Shown here: piece by piece, positions 8,022 through 16,384 of the stretch | Numbering within the stretch: the first letter of the stretch is position 1 | How the letters are laid out: every line of letters begins with the position of its first letter | NCBI GenBank assembly: GCA_947566075.1 | Contig: CANOIM010000003.1 | Coordinates: 1 to 64,000, forward strand | Length of the DNA stretch: 64,000 nt | Direction: 5' to 3' | Source of the DNA: an uncultured Eggerthellaceae bacterium | Lineage (GTDB): Bacteria > Actinomycetota > Coriobacteriia > Coriobacteriales > Eggerthellaceae | The notes under the pieces: generated by a model | What the model saw: the letters and a program-made list of their open reading frames with translations, nothing else | Told to the model about the DNA's origin: nothing | Database searches by the model: none | Position numbers and translations under genes: made by a program

Positions 8022-8154
8022 TGCAGCTCCTCTCTTGGATGTTCGAAGCACGCGAGCGTGCCTGGTCCTTCCTCCTTCACCGGATGCGGCGTGTTGAAGA
8101 TGTTGTCAGGCTGTTACCGAAAAGGGATGCACCTACCAGGAGTAAATGACGATA

Positions 8155-8216
8155 TACCCCTAGAAGGGGTAGGGTTTTACAGGGGCTTTCGGAGGCCTGG
8201 GGCAGACAGGGGTAGG
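8155..8216. promoter_or_regulatory. Repeated operator-like sites between rdhA and its LuxR regulator
   Basis: TACCCCT (8155-8161) and AGGGGTA (8165-8171) form a perfect inverted repeat with a 3-bp spacer. AGGGGTAGG occurs at 8165-8173 and again at 8208-8216, 43 bp apart, close to four helical turns. The sites lie in the 249-bp divergent region between the rdh operon and the membrane LuxR gene, where that regulator would be expected to act. Function is inferred from placement. Confidence 0.5.
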
Positions 8217-8270
8217 CGCTTGTAGTAGCATCCCCTTTGGCTCTTCCGCATCCTGAGAAGGGGACCTCCC

Positions 8271-9692
8271 ATGGCAGTACGGCCGATCTGGCCCAAAGGT
8301 GCATATTCGGCGTTCTTCTTTGCCGCTTTCGCGCTCTTTGACATTGAGCATTACAACGTATTCAACAATATCCGTGTACTTCAGCTGTTCACAGAGCATG
8401 AGTGGATGCGCTCGACGGGTATGAATCTGGTCTCCATCATGATTACCTGTGGAGGTTTTCTGGTGCTCATGGTCCTCTTCCGCAGTAGGAGATACTTCAT
8501 TAGCAGCTCACGGGGGCTCGTGGCCAGCTGCGCGATGATCTGTTGCGCCCCTGTGCTCTGGACGTTATCGGGTTTAAGCCATGACCAAGAGGCGCTGGGC
8601 TATGTAGGCTTTGCTCTATTTGCGTTCGGTCATCTATGCTTCTTGCCTGTTCTGGTTAGGAATCTAGCCATCATTGGTCCCTCCTACGCTTTGTCTCTCT
8701 ATGCGTTCACGTTGGTGGTTGTTTCCCTCACCACGCCATTCGTGGATTTGTTGCCTTCTTGGGGGCTAGAGATGGTGATCGTGCTCTGCCCCCTAGGCAT
8801 GCTCGCATGCTTCGGAGCGGCTGCTCAGCGAGCACCCATGGCTATCGAATTGAAGAGGGATTCCAAGACGAAGATACCGAAGGTGCTGGTAGGGACATTG
8901 GTAGTCACTGGTATGCTTTCCGGTGTCTATGCTGACATGGGTATCCGGGGCTGGAGCGGTGTCCCTGTGCTTGCATCTATCGCTGAGAGCGTCATCGCTT
9001 GCTCGGTCATCGTATTCTTCCTCAAGGCATCGCATTTGAACTACAACCGCATCCTCTACCTTGTCAGCATTCCACTCATGGTTTATGGCATTTTGCTGCT
9101 CACCACGCAGAACCTGACCCAGGAGCTGACTGGATTCTTTGTGTTCAACTTTGGTTACGACTTCCTCTATGCAGGTCTTTGGTCGCTCTATAGCTACCTT
9201 ATCCGCTACTCAACCTTCAACTATTACTGGTTGGCTATCTCTGCTGCGTTCGGAACCTTTTTCGGGCGTATGATCTCCATCTTCTGCATCGAGGCCTTAA
9301 AGGCATTTCCCTTGCTGACATCACATCTCGAGCTTTTCGTGCTCACGGTGCTCTTCGGGGCGATGTTCGTCTCCATCATGCTTTACGGGCAGAACAATAT
9401 GAAGAGCGGTTGGGGCAGTATCAAACCTCAAGATAATTTCTTTGCCGTTGACACTCACGAGCGCAGCTGCCATGCCATTGCTGCGGTGTCAGAACTGACG
9501 CCTCGTGAGCGAGACGTGCTCATATTGCTGTCGAGGGGGAATAACACAAAGACGATCGGTGGCCGACTCTGTATTTCGCCGGGGACTGCCAAAACGCACG
9601 TGAAGCATGTCTACAGTAAGTTGGGAGTGCATTCCCAACAGGAGCTCATCGACATGGTAGAGGCGAACGAGAAGCAGATGGATACCCATTGA
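8271..9692 (+). CDS. Membrane-embedded LuxR-family transcriptional regulator
   Basis: A 473-residue protein with about 12 hydrophobic helices in its first 390 residues, resembling a major-facilitator fold, and a C-terminal LuxR helix-turn-helix (LTPRERDVLILLSRGNNTK, then ISPGTAKTHVKHVYSKLGVH). This architecture is common in Eggerthella-like bacteria, where these regulators lie next to redox operons and are thought to sense a small molecule at the membrane. It is divergent from the reductive-dehalogenase operon and is its likely regulator. A purine-rich GAGAAGGGG precedes the ATG. Confidence 0.9.
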   Translation: MAVRPIWPKGAYSAFFFAAFALFDIEHYNVFNNIRVLQLFTEHEWMRSTGMNLVSIMITCGGFLVLMVLFRSRRYFISSSRGLVASCAMICCAPVLWTLSGLSHDQEALGYVGFALFAFGHLCFLPVLVRNLAIIGPSYALSLYAFTLVVVSLTTPFVDLLPSWGLEMVIVLCPLGMLACFGAAAQRAPMAIELKRDSKTKIPKVLVGTLVVTGMLSGVYADMGIRGWSGVPVLASIAESVIACSVIVFFLKASHLNYNRILYLVSIPLMVYGILLLTTQNLTQELTGFFVFNFGYDFLYAGLWSLYSYLIRYSTFNYYWLAISAAFGTFFGRMISIFCIEALKAFPLLTSHLELFVLTVLFGAMFVSIMLYGQNNMKSGWGSIKPQDNFFAVDTHERSCHAIAAVSELTPRERDVLILLSRGNNTKTIGGRLCISPGTAKTHVKHVYSKLGVHSQQELIDMVEANEKQMDTH

Positions 9693-9733
9693 TCTTCGCC
9701 CAGGAAGGGTTTTGGAGTGGAATCAAGAGAAAG

Positions 9734-9808
9734 TGGTGGTCGAGGAGGGATTTGAACCCCCGACCTTGTGCTTGTAAGGCACCTGCGCTCCCGCTGCGCC
9801 ACTCGACC
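9734..9808 (-). tRNA. tRNA-Val (anticodon UAC)
   Basis: The minus strand from 9808 reads a complete cloverleaf: acceptor GGTCGAG pairs with CTCGACC, the D-arm contains TGGCGCAGCGGGAGC, the anticodon loop is CTTACAA with anticodon TAC, and the T-loop is GGTTCAAATCC. The discriminator is A and the 3' CCA is encoded (9734-9736). The total is 75 nt including CCA. Confidence 0.95.
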
Positions 9809-10354
9809 ACGTGAGGATCATTATAACAATCCTCGGCGCTTGTGGGAAAACCGTTCGCCGAAGCGCCCCTGCCGCGCAGGGGGAATACTGGGGCCACTGA
9901 CCGAAACAAACCTTTTCAACCCGCGCTCAACCTCGCAAATCAACCTGGAGGGTTGAGGCCCGAAAGCCGTTCTCGTTGACCCATCAACCCACTTAAAATA
10001 TCCTACCCCCATAGGCATCATCCCGCTTTCTCAGGTCCGGCAGCCATACATGCCGGGGCGCTGAGGGGGAAAGGGAGTGCTGAGGTGAAGAGAATCGAGG
10101 AAGGGGGAGGTTAGCGCAGTCGTTTCTTCTGGTCCGTACCCCATGGCGGGAGCTCAAGGCCGATCCCTATAAGGTCTCGTGTTCATTACTAGCACCTCAA
10201 CAGCCCTAGATTTTTGAGGCGCTCGTAATCCCTCCCAAGATGATGGTTCGTTCTCAGTCTTGCTATTGCGCACGGGCAAGTGCCCGATTTTCTAGGCCCA
10301 CTGCCGTATCTATCCATCAGACGGCGGGGGCAAACATCATTTATCTAGGGGGTA
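9809..10354 (+). other. Long noncoding leader region ahead of the MFS gene
   Basis: No credible coding frame. Visible structure: a small hairpin TCAACC/GGTTGA near 9940; a larger one at 10030-10065 pairing CTCAG with CTGAG and CCGGCA with TGCCGG around an 8-nt loop; and the perfect inverted repeat CGGGCA-AG-TGCCCG at 10273-10286, which looks like an operator. The MFS ribosome-binding site AGGGGG (10347-10352) ends the region. A regulatory leader or an unannotated small RNA is possible; no known riboswitch class was recognised. Confidence 0.35.
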
Positions 10355-10357
10355 TTG

Positions 10358-12130
10358 ATGGACGGTAAAGAGTTCACAGTATCTGAGGTCATCGACCGCG
10401 CTGGTATCTCCAGCCACACGTGGATCGTGTTCGTCATCCTGGCGTTCGCGATGATCTTCGATGGCTATGACTTCATGATCGTTAATTCTACTAACACCTA
10501 TGTTGCACCCACGTTCTTCGCGACCGAGATCGCCAATGGTCAGCCGATCGCAGCCCTTACCGGCTCACTGACCACCTGGGGCCTGCTCGGCATGGTGCTC
10601 GGCGGTGCTGTTGGCGGCATCATGTCCGATGCCATCGGCCGTAAGAAGATGCTCACCATCGCGGTCATCTTCTATGGCCTGTTCACGCTGCCGCAGGCAT
10701 TCGCGCCCGATTATGCATTCTTCTGCGCATTCCGCCTGATCGCTGGCTTCGGCGTTGGCTCCTGCATCCCGGTCGTCACCACGGTGTTCTCCGAGAGCAT
10801 GCCTTCCAAGCAGCGCGGCATCTTCGTTACCTTCGGCATGGCCTTCATGGTCATGGGCTGGGTTATCGCTGGTCTTGTTGCAGCACCTATCTGCTCCAAC
10901 CCTGTTTCGATAATCCCGGGTCTCACCGACGGTCAGATCACGCTCGCCAACGGCAGCTCTGCTGTGGAGAACTGGCGCATCTGCTACCTCATCGGCGCTC
11001 TGCCGGTGGTGTACGGCATCATCCTGTTCTTCGTCATGCATGAGACGCCGCACTGGTATGCCAACCATGATCAGAAGGAGAAGGCCTGCATGCGCCTGAC
11101 CCAGATCGTCAAGGCAACCCGTCACGTTGACGTCGAGTTCGATCCCAACCTGCTGATCGTTCCGCCGAAGCCGAAGAAGACCGGCCCGGCAGTGCTCTTC
11201 AGCTCCAAGTTCATCGTTGCTACCTGCGCTATCTGGTCTGCATACTTCGTTGGCCAGTTCTGCGTGTACGGCATGAACGCCTGGATCCCCACCTGGTTCC
11301 AAGGCAATGGCTTCACCCCTGCTGAGTCCGTGACCCTGCAGACGTGGAACAACGTTGCTGCTATCGCTTCCAACATCTGCGTTGGCTTCATCTCTGACGC
11401 TATCGGCCGTAAGCGCGCTCTGTGGATCGGCTGGGTGGCCTGCATCGTTGCCATCATCGCTTGCTCTGTGTTCGTGCCGATGTTCCCGGGCGAGGCTCCC
11501 GTGAACGGCGCTCCGCTGGCTGGCGCTGCTGCTGGCAACTTCCTGCCCTGCATCTTCTTGATGCTGCTCTTCGGCTTCTGCCTGAACTACGCTATCACTG
11601 CTGTTCAGCCGCTGATGCCCGAGTCCTACCCCACCGCTCTGCGCAACACCGGTACCTCTTGGTGCCAGGCGTTCGCTCGCTTCGGTGGTTCTGGTTCCTC
11701 CATCGTCCTCGGTGCTGCCGCAGGCCTTGCGATGTTCCAGCATGACGTGAACGGCACCATGTCCAACAACTGGTCCATGGTCGTTCTCGTGCTCCTCATC
11801 CCGTTCGTGCTCGGCCTCGTTTGCACCCTGCTGTTCGTCAAGAACACGGGTGGCAAGACCATGGACGAGCTCCAGCGGCTCTCCGAGGAGAACCCGCTCT
11901 CTGAGACGGACGGCAATGGCCGTTTCTGGATCATGATCGGCGTGGTCGTTGTTAACTTCATCGGTTGCATCGTGTGCCCGCTGACCATCCCCGGATTCTC
12001 CAAGACGGACATGGCTCTGCCCATCATGCTCGTTGCCATGCTGCTTCCGTTCATCTACTTCTTCGTGTTCGGTGGCCAGGGCCTCGGCAAGGAGAAGGAA
12101 GCTCGCGCCAAGGGTGCAGATATCCTCTAA
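10358..12130 (+). CDS. MFS transporter, aromatic acid:H+ symporter (AAHS) type
   Basis: A 590-residue major-facilitator permease. The first half has the family motifs FDGYDFMIVN in helix 1 and GGIMSDAIGRKKML between helices 2 and 3; the second half repeats GFISDAIGRKRALW. These patterns, with the acidic DGYD, are typical of AAHS symporters for benzoate- or shikimate-like acids. It is longer than usual because of extra C-terminal helices (about residues 510-570). Codon choice is strongly biased compared with its neighbours, suggesting high expression. It starts at ATG 10358 behind AGGGGG, not at the adjacent TTG, and ends in a strong terminator. Confidence 0.88.
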   Translation: MDGKEFTVSEVIDRAGISSHTWIVFVILAFAMIFDGYDFMIVNSTNTYVAPTFFATEIANGQPIAALTGSLTTWGLLGMVLGGAVGGIMSDAIGRKKMLTIAVIFYGLFTLPQAFAPDYAFFCAFRLIAGFGVGSCIPVVTTVFSESMPSKQRGIFVTFGMAFMVMGWVIAGLVAAPICSNPVSIIPGLTDGQITLANGSSAVENWRICYLIGALPVVYGIILFFVMHETPHWYANHDQKEKACMRLTQIVKATRHVDVEFDPNLLIVPPKPKKTGPAVLFSSKFIVATCAIWSAYFVGQFCVYGMNAWIPTWFQGNGFTPAESVTLQTWNNVAAIASNICVGFISDAIGRKRALWIGWVACIVAIIACSVFVPMFPGEAPVNGAPLAGAAAGNFLPCIFLMLLFGFCLNYAITAVQPLMPESYPTALRNTGTSWCQAFARFGGSGSSIVLGAAAGLAMFQHDVNGTMSNNWSMVVLVLLIPFVLGLVCTLLFVKNTGGKTMDELQRLSEENPLSETDGNGRFWIMIGVVVVNFIGCIVCPLTIPGFSKTDMALPIMLVAMLLPFIYFFVFGGQGLGKEKEARAKGADIL

Positions 12131-12159
12131 GCTCTGTTAGCTTAAGGGAGCTTCTGGAA

Positions 12160-12188
12160 GGGCCCGCCATCATGGCGGGCCCTTTTTT
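12160..12188 (+). terminator. Rho-independent terminator of the MFS gene
   Basis: GGGCCCGCCAT (12160-12170) pairs perfectly with ATGGCGGGCCC (12172-12182) around a single-base centre, followed by TTTTTT. The stem is GC-rich and the U-tract immediate, 30 bp after the stop codon. Confidence 0.92.
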
Positions 12189-12234
12189 GTGGACACGCGT
12201 TCAAGCGGGTCCTTTTTCGTTGGGAAAGAAGGAG

Positions 12235-13248
12235 TTAGGCAGTTGCTTTGATGGCGCCCTTATCGCAGCGGTTACCCCAGGAATCGATGATGTCCCGATC
12301 ACGGTAGACGCAGATGACCTCGCAGTGGTTAGCGCACTTCTGACACTCCACTTCGCGGGTCTTGAAATCGAAATCCAACATGGCTTCGAAATCGAAGGTG
12401 CCGGAGGCGAAGGGGCCTGATTCTGCCTGCCGCACAGGGCCTGCATCAGCGGCCAAGAGCGCTGCACCGTAAGCCCCCATGAGATGTCCGTCTGCATCAA
12501 CGGTCACGGGCATGCCCAGCAGCTTTTCGAAGGCATCCACCACGCCTGCGTTCTTGGACACACCGCCCTGGAACACCACAGGAGCGGCAATGGTCTTCCC
12601 CTTGCCCACGTTGTTCAGGTAGTTCGAGGCCACCGCATGGCAAAGCCCGGCGATGATGTCCTGGCGTTCGTAGCCCATCTGGATCTTATGCACCAAGTCA
12701 GATTCGGCGAATACGGTGCAGCGGGCAGCGATGTTCGCTGGCTTCTGAGAGGTGAGGGCAATGGCCCCGAACTCCTCCACCTCTACGCCTAGGCGGTGGG
12801 CCTGGCTGGAGAGGAAGGAGCCGGTACCGGCGGCGCAGAGGGTGTTCATGGCGTAATCCACGGCAATGCCGTCAGCCACGCAGATGATCTTGGAGTCTTG
12901 GCCGCCTATCTCAAGGATCGTACGCACATCGGGATGTAGATGAGTGGTGCCCACCGCATGGGCCGTGATCTCGTTCTTCACCACCGAGGCTCCCAGCATA
13001 GCCCCCACCAGCCGCCGAGCGCTTCCCGTGGTGCCTGCGCCCACGATGTGCACCTGGCCTGCACCCGCTTGGGTCTCTGCGCCATCAGCCAGCTGCTGTT
13101 CCAGCTCACGGACGACGCGCTTGGAGGCATCGGTGGGGTTGCCCTCAGTCCAGAGGTAGGAGCGGGCGATGATCTGCCCATCTTCGGTGATGACCACGCC
13201 TTTCGTGGAGATGGAACCGATGTCTATGCCGAGGTAAGCATCGCTCAT
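12235..13248 (-). CDS. 2-hydroxyacyl-CoA dehydratase activase (BadF/BadG/BcrA/BcrD ATPase)
   Basis: A 337-residue activase of the HgdC type, a homodimeric [4Fe-4S] ATPase that donates one high-energy electron to a dehydratase. The actin-like phosphate loop YLGIDIGSISTKGVVI, the cluster region MNTLCAAGTGSFLSSQA with Cys, and FQGGVSKNAGVV are present. A C-terminal extension adds CQKCANHCEVICVYRD, a second Cys cluster (CX2CX3CX3C). The 4-nt overlap with the adjacent dehydratase gene shows co-translation. The physiological substrate is unknown. Confidence 0.9.
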   Translation of the reverse strand: MSDAYLGIDIGSISTKGVVITEDGQIIARSYLWTEGNPTDASKRVVRELEQQLADGAETQAGAGQVHIVGAGTTGSARRLVGAMLGASVVKNEITAHAVGTTHLHPDVRTILEIGGQDSKIICVADGIAVDYAMNTLCAAGTGSFLSSQAHRLGVEVEEFGAIALTSQKPANIAARCTVFAESDLVHKIQMGYERQDIIAGLCHAVASNYLNNVGKGKTIAAPVVFQGGVSKNAGVVDAFEKLLGMPVTVDADGHLMGAYGAALLAADAGPVRQAESGPFASGTFDFEAMLDFDFKTREVECQKCANHCEVICVYRDRDIIDSWGNRCDKGAIKATA

Positions 13249-14435
13249 TGCCGTGATCCTTTCTGCTTCTTCATGGCAAGCATGTCGTAGAAGGCCTCCA
13301 GGCGGGTATCCAAGCCCGTATCGGAGGTTTGGGCATCATAGGTGAGATAGAGGATAGGTATGGAATGGTCTTGGGCGATGCGCTGGAGCACCGGTTCGCA
13401 ATCTATCTCCGGGGTACATCCGGCGGATTTCGCATGGACGATGCCATCGAAGCCCTCTTCGGCATAGCGCTTTGCCGCTACGATGGTCAGCGTGGATGTG
13501 GGACCCATGTCGTAGCGGATGTATTCCGAGGCCGATGGGCGCAGGTTCGCTTCGTTATAGCGAACGAATCGGTTCGTCAGATTCATCATCCGATGCAGCT
13601 CTACGCCCATGGCCAGCAGCTTCCGGTCAAGCCCCAGGTTCGCCCGAGCGTCAATGGCGGTGAACATCTCCCCAACGATGCCGATGCGGATGGGGTCAGC
13701 GGGCTTGTTCAACGGCAGTGACCTGAAGCGGTCCATGGTCCGAGCGTAGGCAACATTGACAGCCCTGTCATCAGTGGCTGCGCGCATGTCATCCATGAAG
13801 GCTTCCCAGGTTCGGTTGAAGGAACCGCTTTCGGCTTCGAATCCCGCATTGGCCAGATAGAAGTCCATGGCCGCATCCAGTTTGGTGGTCATGTTCGCCA
13901 GAGGGATCAATCGGAGGGCTGCCTTGGGAACGTTGATATCCGGATTCACCTGCTTCAGGCACTCCTTCGTCCAGGCGATGGCCGCCGAGCCCTCCAATCC
14001 GCGGGAGAAGTTCAGCATGCGGAAATCGTCATAGCCCATATCGTGCAAGATGGATTCTTGGAGTTCGCCGTAGTAGCCCAAGCGGCATGGGCCTCCGAAC
14101 TGGACGATGACGTTCGCTCCGGCCTCAAGGGCATCGGCGAAATCTCCCAGGATGTGCTTGAAGGGAGTGCAGACGTAGTCTGTGGAATTCTGTGTGCCTA
14201 TCTCATCAGTGCGCCGCGTGGCGGGAGGCAGCGGAAGGTATTCTGCGTTCAGCACCTGCTCCACGAAGAACTTGAATGCCGGGTCATAGTAGCAATAACG
14301 GAAGAATGCCACGCGGGTGCGCTTGTGCCGCTTATCCGGCTTCTTCTTGCGCGGAGAGAACAGGGCGCGCAGGCTGCGGTCCCGGGTGACCGTGACCTGG
14401 GACCGCAGGGATTCAGGGGCGTCAACCTTATCCAT
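13245..14435 (-). CDS. 2-hydroxyacyl-CoA dehydratase-like subunit (HgdB/DUF2229-related)
   Basis: A 396-residue protein of the activase-associated dehydratase group. It contains the pattern VCTPFKHILGDF, then QFGGPCRLGYYGEL, and later GIVHAKSAGCTPEIDCEPVL; the conserved cysteines probably bind iron-sulfur clusters. The start at 14435 is supported by GGAGG upstream and overlaps the end of the preceding gene. Together with its two neighbours it forms a split version of the large fused activase/dehydratase proteins seen in clostridia and actinobacteria. The reaction is not known; reduction or dehydration of a CoA ester or aromatic acid is possible. Confidence 0.78.
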   Translation of the reverse strand: MDKVDAPESLRSQVTVTRDRSLRALFSPRKKKPDKRHKRTRVAFFRYCYYDPAFKFFVEQVLNAEYLPLPPATRRTDEIGTQNSTDYVCTPFKHILGDFADALEAGANVIVQFGGPCRLGYYGELQESILHDMGYDDFRMLNFSRGLEGSAAIAWTKECLKQVNPDINVPKAALRLIPLANMTTKLDAAMDFYLANAGFEAESGSFNRTWEAFMDDMRAATDDRAVNVAYARTMDRFRSLPLNKPADPIRIGIVGEMFTAIDARANLGLDRKLLAMGVELHRMMNLTNRFVRYNEANLRPSASEYIRYDMGPTSTLTIVAAKRYAEEGFDGIVHAKSAGCTPEIDCEPVLQRIAQDHSIPILYLTYDAQTSDTGLDTRLEAFYDMLAMKKQKGSRQ

Positions 14436-15408
14436 GGAGATAGCCTCCCTTCTGCTGGAAGCGCAGGATGTCCATGAAGCTCTCCACCCGCGTTTGGATG
14501 CCTGCCGTGCCGCTTTGGGCATCGATCATGAGATTCAGGATGGGCGTGCCATGGATGTAGCGCATGATGGCGTCATTGGTCATGGAATCAGGGCCGCAGG
14601 GGAACGCGCTGATCAGCACGATGCCGTCTACCTGATCTTGGAGCATGAGGATAGAGCCGATGAGTTCTCGGCTGATGAGCCAAGGCATGGTGTCAGTGAA
14701 GCGGAAGCTCTCCTTGAAGGCCCGTTTCTTATCCGTCTCATCGGCGAAGAGGATGTAAGCACCCGCTTCCATGAGAGCTTCTAGCACGGGCCCTGCCAGG
14801 TAGGCATCATGGGAGAGGTAAGGATGGGCTACTACCAGGATGACCAGCGGCCCTTCAGTGCCCGCTTCCTGAGCGCTTTGGCGCAGGCGGCTTATCTCCT
14901 TCAGTTGGAGCTCCTGGGCTTTCGCTGCTTGAGCGTCAGCTGCCCGTTGGGCCTTGAGCGCTGCTTTGTAGGCGCGCTTTGCCGTGCGCTTGTCCCGCTC
15001 GAGCTGCTCTCCTAGCTGGATATAAGCACTCTGGGCCTCTTTCGCATCCTCCATGTCCTGGATGAGCAGGCTGATGACGGGAGTCCTGCTGTCCCGAAAG
15101 ATGTTCGCGGTCATGTCAGGGAGCGCCTGGTACTTGGTGCAGAAGCCCTGGCGTGCGGATCCGCTGGCATAAGAGGGTACGAAGAGGGCGTCTACCCGTC
15201 CCATCAGGTCATCCACGTGGCCGATGAAGGCTTTGGATGCCAAGCAGCTCTCGTCAGAGGAGAGGGCATCCCCCTGGGTGAGGATGGAAAGATCCGTAGG
15301 GCGGCTCTCGATCACCGTGAGTCCCAGTTCGCTGAAGAACGTTTTCCACAGCGGGTGGAAACGGTAGGTCAGCAATGCTTGGGGAATGCCGATGGTCTCT
15401 ATGTTCAT
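14428..15408 (-). CDS. Acyl-CoA dehydratase activase-related protein (DUF2229-like)
   Basis: A 326-residue protein beginning IGIPQALLTYRFHPLWKTFF, the hallmark of DUF2229 proteins found with BadF-type activases. It includes DESCLASKAFIGHVDDLM, a helical basic linker (about residues 135-190), and a C-terminal half resembling the dehydratase fold (VVAHPYLSHDAYLAGPV and FPCGPDSMTND). The ATG at 15408 has AGGAG two bases upstream, rather close. First of the three-gene set; no promoter was identified with confidence. Confidence 0.75.
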   Translation of the reverse strand: MNIETIGIPQALLTYRFHPLWKTFFSELGLTVIESRPTDLSILTQGDALSSDESCLASKAFIGHVDDLMGRVDALFVPSYASGSARQGFCTKYQALPDMTANIFRDSRTPVISLLIQDMEDAKEAQSAYIQLGEQLERDKRTAKRAYKAALKAQRAADAQAAKAQELQLKEISRLRQSAQEAGTEGPLVILVVAHPYLSHDAYLAGPVLEALMEAGAYILFADETDKKRAFKESFRFTDTMPWLISRELIGSILMLQDQVDGIVLISAFPCGPDSMTNDAIMRYIHGTPILNLMIDAQSGTAGIQTRVESFMDILRFQQKGGYLHG

Positions 15409-15634
15409 AACTCCTGGCTGCAAGGGTCCTCATCGCCTCTCTTTCGCAGGGGAGGTCAGAGCGGGTTTGGTTGCAAGGGGGCATTGTATCGCTTTCCCGT
15501 GGAACGGGTTCAGGCGCAGCGGTTCAGAACGGCGCGCAAAAGAGGATGAGATCGCGCTGAATGGATGAAGGCCTTTGAAGGGATCGGTGCAGATTGGCAG
15601 AGGACTGCTGTTGAAAAGAGGCTCAAGGAATGAC

Positions 15635-15664
15635 GCGCATCTGTCAGATATCTGTTAGATGCGC
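15635..15664. promoter_or_regulatory. 30-bp near-perfect palindrome upstream of the Tad operon
   Basis: GCGCATCT (15635-15642) pairs with AGATGCGC (15657-15664), and the core CAGATATCTG (15645-15654) is itself a palindrome; only two symmetric positions fail to pair. The site lies 46 bp upstream of the first Tad gene and is not followed by a U-tract, so an operator is likelier than a terminator. Confidence 0.5.
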
Positions 15665-15709
15665 TGATCATACTCAAGGCAACGACCAGCGAAGAAGGAG
15701 CACGGGCTA

Positions 15710-16384
15710 GTGAAGCGAAGGATGAACAAGACGCTTTGGGCGGGATGCGCTTGCGGGCTTCTGTGCGCTCTTTGCGTGGGGGCGTATCTGATGTCCGTGG
15801 ATGGGGAGAAGCGCGCTGCGGAGGCAGAGATGCTCTCGCGCTACGGGGGTGACCAAGTGCAGGTCTGCGTAGCGAAGCATGCCATCGCAGCGGGAGAGAC
15901 CGTGACCGAAGGTGATGTTGAAGAGCGGATCTGGGTGGCATCGCTCTTGCCAGCCGATGCGGTGTTGCGTCGGGAAGAGGCAGTGGGAAAGCAAGTGGGA
16001 TCCACCATCCTGGCGGGTGAGGTGATATCAGCCGCCCGGTTCGGATTCGATGCATCTGCCATCGATGTGCCCCAAGGGGCCTATGCCGTCAGCGTTCCTG
16101 CAAAGGAAGTGCAGGCGGTGGGTGGAGCGCTCCGCCCGGGCGCATCAGCCGATGTCTATGCGGTAGGGCCCAGCGCTACCACCAAGCTGGCTTCTGAAGC
16201 GCTGATCCTGGCTACCAGCGCTTCTCAGGATGCGAAGGGGTCGGGGGCTGATGCGTGGGTGACCTTGGCGGTGCAGCCTTCGCGCGTTCAGGAGATGATC
16301 CAGGCGGCTGAGAGCCAGACCCTCTACTTCGCATTGCCAGGACAGGCTGGTGCTGAGGGCGACTCAGAAGAGGAGGAGCGATGA
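15710..16384 (+). CDS. cpaB: Tad pilus protein CpaB/RcpC (SAF domain)
   Basis: A 224-residue protein with an N-terminal membrane anchor (about residues 8-27) and a SAF domain (AKHAIAAGETVTEGDVE), as in CpaB/RcpC proteins of Tad (Flp) pilus machines. It starts at a GTG 10 bp after AAGGAG; an ATG four codons later is less well placed. It overlaps the next gene by four bases (ATGA). In a Gram-positive envelope it probably stabilises the fibre channel, since no secretin is expected. Confidence 0.8.
   Translation: MKRRMNKTLWAGCACGLLCALCVGAYLMSVDGEKRAAEAEMLSRYGGDQVQVCVAKHAIAAGETVTEGDVEERIWVASLLPADAVLRREEAVGKQVGSTILAGEVISAARFGFDASAIDVPQGAYAVSVPAKEVQAVGGALRPGASADVYAVGPSATTKLASEALILATSASQDAKGSGADAWVTLAVQPSRVQEMIQAAESQTLYFALPGQAGAEGDSEEEER

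Noticed and set aside
10030..10065. Hairpin with CAGGTCCGG as a signal recognition particle RNA
   Set aside because: The conserved apical GGAAG and following GCAGC internal-loop pattern of SRP RNA is not there and the pairing differs.
10565..11743. 392-codon antisense frame within the MFS gene
   Set aside because: It is a by-product of the strong codon bias of the sense gene; composition is extremely Asp/His/Ala-rich, with no domain and no RBS.
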